Shown here: positions 49,861 through 54,114 of the stretch, in pieces
Layout: each line of letters begins with the position of its first letter
Position numbering within the stretch: position 1 is the first letter of the stretch
Made by a program: the position numbers and the translations under genes
Assembly (NCBI GenBank): GCA_017962275.1
Contig: JAGCVQ010000055.1
Span: 1 to 54,114, forward strand
Direction: 5' to 3'
Length of the DNA: 54,114 nucleotides
Origin: Bacteroidales bacterium
GTDB taxonomy: Bacteria > Bacteroidota > Bacteroidia > Bacteroidales > WCHB1-69
Notes under the pieces: generated by a model
Told to the model about the DNA's origin: nothing
Databases searched by the model: none
What the model saw: the letters and a program-made list of their open reading frames with translations, nothing else

Positions 49861-49990
49861 GTAGGGCTGTCGCATTGCGGCAGCCCTACACGCATTGCGG
49901 CAGACCTACACGCATTGCGGCAGACCTACACGCATTGCGGCAGACCTACACGCATTGCGACAGACCTACACGCATTGCGACAACCCTACA
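49861..49990. repeat. REP family C palindrome expanded into a 20-bp tandem array
   Basis: A complete family C palindrome at 49861-49889 is followed by repeats of its right half. The unit CGCATTGCGGCAGACCTACA occurs six times at 20-base steps from 49871 to 49990 with few changes, and a degenerate seventh (TATATTGTGGCAACC) follows. There are no unique spacers, so it is not a CRISPR array. Beyond it, GCCTATTGCCTTTTGCCT-type spacer runs to the clpB stop. Confidence 0.9.
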
Positions 49991-50036
49991 TATATTGTGG
50001 CAACCTATTGCCTTTTGCCTATTGCCTTTTGCCTCC

Positions 50037-52634
50037 TCACTTCTTGTAGAAGACGAACTTTCCGTCGTCGAGCGAATCCACCATGATGGTGTCGCCGGGA
50101 CCGAGGTCGTCGGAGAGGATCAGCTTCGAAAGCTCGTTCATGATCTGCTTCTGGATGACGCGCTTCAGCGGACGGGCACCAAACATCGGGTCGTAACCCA
50201 AATCGGCCAACAGCTTCATCGCGTAGTCGCTGAACTCGATGTTCAAGTTCTTCTGCTCCAGCAGCTTGCGCAGATTGTTGAGTTGCAGATTGATGATATC
50301 CTTGATCTCGCGCTTCGACAGCGGCTGGAACATCACAATCTCGTCGATACGGTTCAGAAACTCGGGCTTCAACGTCTTCTTCAACAGTTCGTTGAGCTCG
50401 GCCTTCGTCTTCCGGAAGATCTCCTCATCGGACTGACCATTCGGATTGGAGTAGTTCTCCTGGATGATGTTCGAGCCGAGATTCGAGGTCATGATGATGA
50501 TGGTGTTCTTAAAGTCGGCCACCCTACCCTTGTTGTCGGTAAGCCGCCCGTCATCCAACACTTGCAGCAGCACATTGAAGACATCCGGGTGCGCTTTCTC
50601 GATCTCGTCGAACAGAATCACGGAGTAGGGTTTGCGGCGCACCTTTTCGGTGAGCTGACCGCCCTCGTCATAACCGACGTAGCCGGGAGGCGAACCGATC
50701 AATCTCGAAACGGAGTAGGACTCCTGGAACTCGCTCATGTCGAACCGCGTCATGGCCTCCTCGGTGTTGAAGAGGTACTCGGCCAACGCTTTGGCCAGTT
50801 CGGTCTTGCCGACGCCCGTGGTGCCCATGAAGATGAACGAGCCCAAAGGTCTGCGCGCATCCTGCAGGCCTGCACGGCTGCGGCGGATGGCATCGGACAC
50901 GGCCGTGATAGCCTCGTCCTGACCGATGACACGCTTGTGCAATTCCTCCTCCAGGTGCAGCAGTTTCGATTTCTCGCTCTGCATCATCTTGGTGACGGGG
51001 ATGCCGGTCCAACGCGCCACCACCTCGGCGATGTCGTCGGCGGTGACCTTCTCGTCAATCAGCGCGTTGTCGCCCTGCAACTTCTCGAGCTCGCCCTGCA
51101 GCTGCACGATCTGGTCCTCATCGTTCTTGATGAGTCCGTAGCGCAGTTCAGCCACACGGCCGTAGTTGCCCTGACGTTCCTGCTCGGCGGCCTCCAACTT
51201 GTAGGCTTCGATTTCGTCCTTGCAGTGCTGGATTTTGTCCATAATCTCCTTTTCGCTGCGCCATTTCGTGGAAAGGGCGTTGCGTTTCTCCTGCAATTCG
51301 GCAATCGTCTTGCTCAGTTGCGCCACTTTCGCCTCGTCGTTTTCGATTTTCAACGCCTCGCGCTCGATTTCCAGCTGGGAGATACGGTGTTGCACATCGT
51401 CCAGTTCCTCGGGCACGGAGTTGATTTCGAGTTTCAGCTTGGCAGCGGCCTCGTCGATGAGGTCGATGGCCTTGTCGGGGAGGAAACGGTCGCCGATATA
51501 CCGCTGCGACAGTTCCACGGCGGCGATGATGGCTTCGTCCATGATCTTCACCTGATGGTGGTTCTCGTAACGCTCCTTCAAGCCACGCAGGATGGAAATC
51601 GCGCTGTATTTGTCTGGTTCCTCGATTTTCACGGGTTGGAAACGACGCTCCAATGCCTTGTCTTTCTCGAAGTATTTCTGGTACTCGTCCAACGTGGTCG
51701 CACCGATGGAACGCAGCTCGCCACGTGCCAACGCGGGTTTCAGGATGTTGGCGGCATCCATCGCGCCCTCGCCCGACGCGCCCGCACCCACGAGGGTGTG
51801 GATTTCGTCGATGAAGAGGATGATTTCGCCGTTGGACTCTATCACCTCGTTGACCACGCTCTTCAGACGCTCCTCGAACTCGCCTTTGTACTTGGCACCG
51901 GCGATGAGGGCGCCCATGTCAAGGGAGTACAACTTCTTGGATTTCAGGTTCTCGGGGATGTCGCCGCTGACCAAACGCTGGGCCAGTCCCTCCGCGATGG
52001 CGGTCTTGCCGACACCGGCCTCGCCGATCAGAATCGGGTTGTTCTTGGTACGGCGCGACAGAATCTGCAGCACACGGCGGATTTCTTCGTCACGGCCAAT
52101 CACGGGGTCGAGTTTGCCCTTGCGGGCCATGTCGTTGAGGTTCTTGGCATACTTGTTGAGGGCGTTGTAGGTCTCCTCGGAGCTCTCGCCGGTCACTTTC
52201 TTGCCGTTGTGCAATTCCGCGATGGCGGCCTTGAGGCTCTTTTCGGTGATGCCCGCGTCCTTCAGCATCTGCGCCGCCTGACCGCCGGCCATGAAGATGC
52301 CGTAGAGCAGGTGCTCCAAGGCCATGTACTCGTCGCCGGAGGCGTCGCAGAACATAGCGGCCTTCTGCATGGCGGTCTGGGTGGTGCCGCCGAGGTAGAT
52401 CTCGTTGCCGCTGCTCTTGGGCAGACGGTTGATTTCGCGCTCCACCGCCGACTTGAGGGTCTGCGGGTTGCACGACTGTTTCTTCAGCAGGAAAGGGATC
52501 ACGTTGTCGTCCGTGTCGAGCATCGACTTGAGGATGTGCAGCGTATCGACCTGCTGGTTCTGGTTCCGGGCCGCCAGCATCTGGGCGTTCCCGATGACTT
52601 CTTGGGTTTTGATTGTTAAATTATTCGGGTTCAT
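50037..52634 (-). CDS. clpB: ATP-dependent disaggregase ClpB
   Basis: An 865-residue Hsp100 chaperone. Clp_N double repeat at about 1-145, first AAA+ domain with Walker A GEAGVGKT at 204-211, a long coiled-coil middle domain at about 400-520 ([20 protein letters not shown] and following) and a second AAA+ domain with Walker A GTTGVGKT at 604-611, then the ClpB C-terminal small domain. The middle domain separates ClpB from ClpA and ClpC. It dissolves protein aggregates together with DnaK/DnaJ/GrpE in the cytosol. Full length. A CTGACA/TGGCAG motif about 130 bases upstream may be a stress-control site. Confidence 0.97.
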   Translation of the reverse strand: MNPNNLTIKTQEVIGNAQMLAARNQNQQVDTLHILKSMLDTDDNVIPFLLKKQSCNPQTLKSAVEREINRLPKSSGNEIYLGGTTQTAMQKAAMFCDASGDEYMALEHLLYGIFMAGGQAAQMLKDAGITEKSLKAAIAELHNGKKVTGESSEETYNALNKYAKNLNDMARKGKLDPVIGRDEEIRRVLQILSRRTKNNPILIGEAGVGKTAIAEGLAQRLVSGDIPENLKSKKLYSLDMGALIAGAKYKGEFEERLKSVVNEVIESNGEIILFIDEIHTLVGAGASGEGAMDAANILKPALARGELRSIGATTLDEYQKYFEKDKALERRFQPVKIEEPDKYSAISILRGLKERYENHHQVKIMDEAIIAAVELSQRYIGDRFLPDKAIDLIDEAAAKLKLEINSVPEELDDVQHRISQLEIEREALKIENDEAKVAQLSKTIAELQEKRNALSTKWRSEKEIMDKIQHCKDEIEAYKLEAAEQERQGNYGRVAELRYGLIKNDEDQIVQLQGELEKLQGDNALIDEKVTADDIAEVVARWTGIPVTKMMQSEKSKLLHLEEELHKRVIGQDEAITAVSDAIRRSRAGLQDARRPLGSFIFMGTTGVGKTELAKALAEYLFNTEEAMTRFDMSEFQESYSVSRLIGSPPGYVGYDEGGQLTEKVRRKPYSVILFDEIEKAHPDVFNVLLQVLDDGRLTDNKGRVADFKNTIIIMTSNLGSNIIQENYSNPNGQSDEEIFRKTKAELNELLKKTLKPEFLNRIDEIVMFQPLSKREIKDIINLQLNNLRKLLEQKNLNIEFSDYAMKLLADLGYDPMFGARPLKRVIQKQIMNELSKLILSDDLGPGDTIMVDSLDDGKFVFYKK

Positions 52635-52642
52635 ATTTTTCG

Positions 52643-52710
52643 GTTTAGGGTTTAAGGTTGAGGGTTTAGGGTTTAGAGGTTAAAGGGTAGGAGGTTAGGA
52701 GGTTAGAAGG
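52643..52710. repeat. Low-complexity spacer (GGTTTAGGGTTTAAGG / GGTTAGGAGGTTAG)
   Basis: Degenerate short-period repeats directly upstream of the clpB start codon, of the same general kind as the spacers before mpl and before the last gene. They would form the clpB leader. Confidence 0.65.
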
Positions 52711-52740
52711 TTAATGGACGAGGGTAAATAGCAAATATGT

Positions 52741-52771
52741 TGCCAGCGGGCGGGGACTGACAAAATGGCAG
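52741..52771. promoter_or_regulatory. Possible stress-regulatory inverted repeat upstream of clpB
   Basis: CTGACAAAATGGCAG at 52757-52771 is a near-perfect palindrome (arms CTGACA and TGGCAG, one mismatch), and TGCCAG at 52741-52746 provides a third half-site. Position about 107-137 bases upstream of the clpB start, on the side from which clpB is transcribed. Candidate operator or alternative-sigma element; no CIRCE sequence is present. Confidence 0.35.
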
Positions 52772-52856
52772 AACGATTAAGAATGAAGAATGAAGAATGA
52801 GGGGGGGGATGTGGAGACGAAACGCAATTTTATTTTTCTGCGAAACATATTTTTTG

Positions 52857-52864
52857 TATGTTTG
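52857..52864 (+). promoter_or_regulatory. Promoter -7 box for mntA
   Basis: TATGTTTG on the plus strand, 20 bases before the ATG at 52885. An in-frame ATG at 52858 lies inside the box, so it is not the likely start. Confidence 0.55.
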
Positions 52865-52884
52865 CAGAAAATTTGAATGCTGTT

Positions 52885-53172
52885 ATGAGCACCGAAATGT
52901 TAGATGCCATCCGCGAATATTTCAAGACCCAGCCGGTGTTGAAGGCTTGGCTGTTCGGCTCGTTTGCCAGAGGCGAGGAAACCGAGGACAGTGATGTGGA
53001 TATTTTGGTGGAATTGGATTACTCCAAACCTGTTGGACTGGAATTCGTTCAAATGCAACTGGATTTGCAATCTTTGCTAAGAAAGCCCATCGACTTGGTT
53101 TCCAACCGAGGCTTGTCGAAATACATCAGACCCTATGTTGAAGCAGACAAAATCTTACTCTATGAATGCTAA
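52885..53172 (+). CDS. mntA: MntA-type nucleotidyltransferase antitoxin
   Basis: A 95-residue minimal nucleotidyltransferase. The motif GSFARGEETEDSDVDILVE (GSxARG followed by SDxD) carries the metal-binding Asp pair. In MntA-HepT systems the antitoxin AMPylates the HEPN-domain RNase HepT to neutralise it. The protein appears intact. Its end overlaps the start of a HepT-like reading frame by 11 bases, the normal coupling in this system, but that partner is truncated here. The start follows the promoter box at 52857-52864. Confidence 0.88.
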   Translation: MSTEMLDAIREYFKTQPVLKAWLFGSFARGEETEDSDVDILVELDYSKPVGLEFVQMQLDLQSLLRKPIDLVSNRGLSKYIRPYVEADKILLYEC

Positions 53173-53288
53173 AATCTCGAACTCTGTACGACTTTTGCAT
53201 ATTTTGGATGCCATTTCTGAAATTGAGAATTATATCCAAGATGCGGACAAGGAATGAATATTTGTCCAAAATGGACTTAACATTATAA
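53162..53288 (+). pseudogene. hepT: Truncated, frameshifted HepT (DUF86) toxin remnant
   Basis: From ATG 53162 the frame reads MNAKISNSVRLLHILDAISE then IENYIQDADKE and stops at 53257. This is the typical N-terminus of DUF86/HepT proteins (R.RLLHILEAI..IE.Y). Shifting frame at about 53252 continues the similarity as NEYLSKMDLTL to a stop at 53286-53288. The RNase active-site Rx4-6H region and the rest of the about 110-140-residue domain are missing; unrelated spacer repeats follow. The toxin should therefore be inactive, leaving an orphan antitoxin. Confidence 0.75.
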
Positions 53289-53346
53289 TTACACCATCTT
53301 TTCACCAACCTCTACCCTCCCCACATAGCCGTCTGCCACCGATGCC

Positions 53347-53425
53347 ACCGAGCTTTTGTCCCTGTCGGGACCGCCAACTGCTAACCGCTAACTGCTATCT
53401 ACCGAGCTTTTGTCCCTGTCGGGAC
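53347..53425. repeat. Direct repeat of ACCGAGCTTTTGTCCCTGTC plus GGGAC
   Basis: A 25-base sequence occurs at 53347-53371 and again at 53401-53425, identical. A diverged inverted copy (GGGACAAGAGCTCGGT) lies at 28131-28146, before the di-haem gene. Between the two direct copies is the spacer string CTGCTAACCGCTAACTGCTA. Confidence 0.8.
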
Positions 53426-53453
53426 ATTCTAAACCCCTAAACCTTAAACCAAC

Positions 53454-54114
53454 ATGAAAAAACAACTACCCCTTTTCGTGGCCACCCTCGCCACCCTTTT
53501 CGTCACCCTCGCCGCCTCCGCCCAAGGCGAATGGAAGTGGGCGCACTGCTGGAGTGGAGTAGCGGGAGCTCCGAGCGATTATTATAATACAATTACCAAA
53601 ACGGCATTTGACGAAGATGGCAATATCTATATTTGGGGTATAATGGGAGGACAGCCAACTTTTAGCGGTTCAACCTTTCTTTTCATTAACAACCCCCAGG
53701 TTTACGGACGAAGCGGACGAAACTCTTTGTTGGCCAAATTTGACACTCTTGGCAATATGTTGTGGTACAAGGTGGTGAAGTCAAGTTTTACGGAATGTTT
53801 CTCGCATTGGATGGAAGTGAAAGACAACAAAGTCTATATATCAGGAAATCTATCATTAGGAGATGTGGATCACGATGTATCTACATGGCTCTATTATTTT
53901 GACACGCTCATCACAGCCTCACAAGCACAAGCGATACCGGATGACCAAAGGCTCCCCCCCTACAAGCCCGGATTTTACACTTATTTCGCCACTTTTGATT
54001 TGGATGGCAATCTGCTTGACAATCATTTTGTAAATACTTTAACAAGGGAGTATTATGGAGACATCCGTGGTGAGGGTCCGTTGTGTCGGCCGAGTGCGGG
54101 ACGTGTACCTGGTC
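53454..54114 (+). CDS. Secreted protein, N-terminal part (runs off right edge)
   Basis: An open frame of 220 residues to the window edge. Signal peptide MKKQLPLFVATLATLFVTLA then ASAQ. The mature part (GEWKWAHCWSGVAG, TAFDEDGNIYIWG, LLAKFDTLGNMLWYKVVKSS, YFATFDLDGNLLDNHF) has repeated K/T-FD..GN-hW motifs typical of beta-propeller or SBBP-like repeats in T9SS cargo; a sorting domain would be expected beyond the edge. The signal-peptide DNA is GC-rich (38 of 60 at 53461-53520), the mature part AT-rich (19 of 60 G+C at 53581-53640). Function unknown. Confidence 0.85.
   Translation, partial: MKKQLPLFVATLATLFVTLAASAQGEWKWAHCWSGVAGAPSDYYNTITKTAFDEDGNIYIWGIMGGQPTFSGSTFLFINNPQVYGRSGRNSLLAKFDTLGNMLWYKVVKSSFTECFSHWMEVKDNKVYISGNLSLGDVDHDVSTWLYYFDTLITASQAQAIPDDQRLPPYKPGFYTYFATFDLDGNLLDNHFVNTLTREYYGDIRGEGPLCRPSAGRVPG

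Noticed and set aside
49871..49990. Possible CRISPR array (regular 20-base repeats)
   Set aside because: The repeats are contiguous with no unique spacers, and no cas genes are present; they derive from half of a REP palindrome.
49743..52619. A 958-residue open frame on the plus strand opposite clpB
   Set aside because: It is an antisense shadow of clpB. The protein has no domain and a His/Leu/Val-rich composition typical of reversed codons, and it begins in spacer repeats.
1..54114. T9SS machinery genes (por/gld/spr) expected near so many cargo genes
   Set aside because: None were recognised in the window; only cargo proteins with sorting domains are present.

Overview
This window reads as chromosomal DNA of a Bacteroidetes bacterium, most likely an uncultured Bacteroidales. 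The evidence is of four kinds. Nearly every transcription unit has a Bacteroidetes -7 promoter box (TAnnTTTG) and no Shine-Dalgarno sequence. There are many type IX secretion (T9SS) cargo proteins with type A or type B C-terminal sorting domains. The cell-surface proteins belong to Bacteroidetes families (BspA-like leucine-rich repeats, TonB-dependent barrels with CarboxypepD_reg-like N-termini, DUF6029, DUF1573). The intergenic spacers are short low-complexity strings and palindromes. No tRNA, rRNA, CRISPR array, prophage or insertion sequence was recognised.

Layout. 1-144: 5' end of a RhuM-family gene running off the left edge. 145-1185: about 1 kb of repeat-rich, GC-rich spacer. 1186-2946: long-chain acyl-CoA ligase. 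3012-18614: a minus-strand block of secreted or surface proteins: an 1,792-aa type B repeat protein, a 758-aa companion, two tandem BspA-like paralogues, an M4-type metallopeptidase with a beta-helix region, and a small lipoprotein. 18869-20005: membrane LytTR regulator with a C-terminal winged helix. 20117-21463: an OprO/P-type porin whose reading frame is continuous with a HicB-like antitoxin domain. 21571-25383: another type B cargo protein, a small secreted protein and a lipoprotein.

25600-32013 is the most coherent metabolic module: an outer-membrane porin translationally coupled to an imelysin lipoprotein, then a di-haem (MauG/DUF1111-like) lipoprotein, then a CcsBA cytochrome c maturation protein. 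I read it as a surface iron/haem redox or uptake system with its own haem-attachment factor nearby. 32122-44409 is mostly housekeeping: a CNNM/CorC-type transporter, Mpl muropeptide ligase, DUF1573 protein, ECF sigma/anti-sigma pair with an upstream barrel protein, PyrK-PyrD, TsaC/YrdC, CoaD, two thioredoxin-fold proteins and a DUF6029 barrel. 44518-49751 holds two TonB-type barrels and a PspC protein. 50037-52634 is ClpB. 52885-53288 is an MntA antitoxin with a truncated, frameshifted HepT partner. 53454 to the end is a secreted protein cut off by the right edge.

Three cross-cutting patterns deserve attention. First, there are at least three families of REP-like palindromes with a conserved GTAG...CTAC foot. 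Several lie in frame inside T9SS cargo genes, supply stop codons, or have expanded into a 20-bp tandem array. Second, several secreted-protein genes look mosaic, with GC-rich ends around AT-rich middle regions. Third, two toxin-antitoxin remnants (hicB and mntA/hepT) are present in degraded or fused form.
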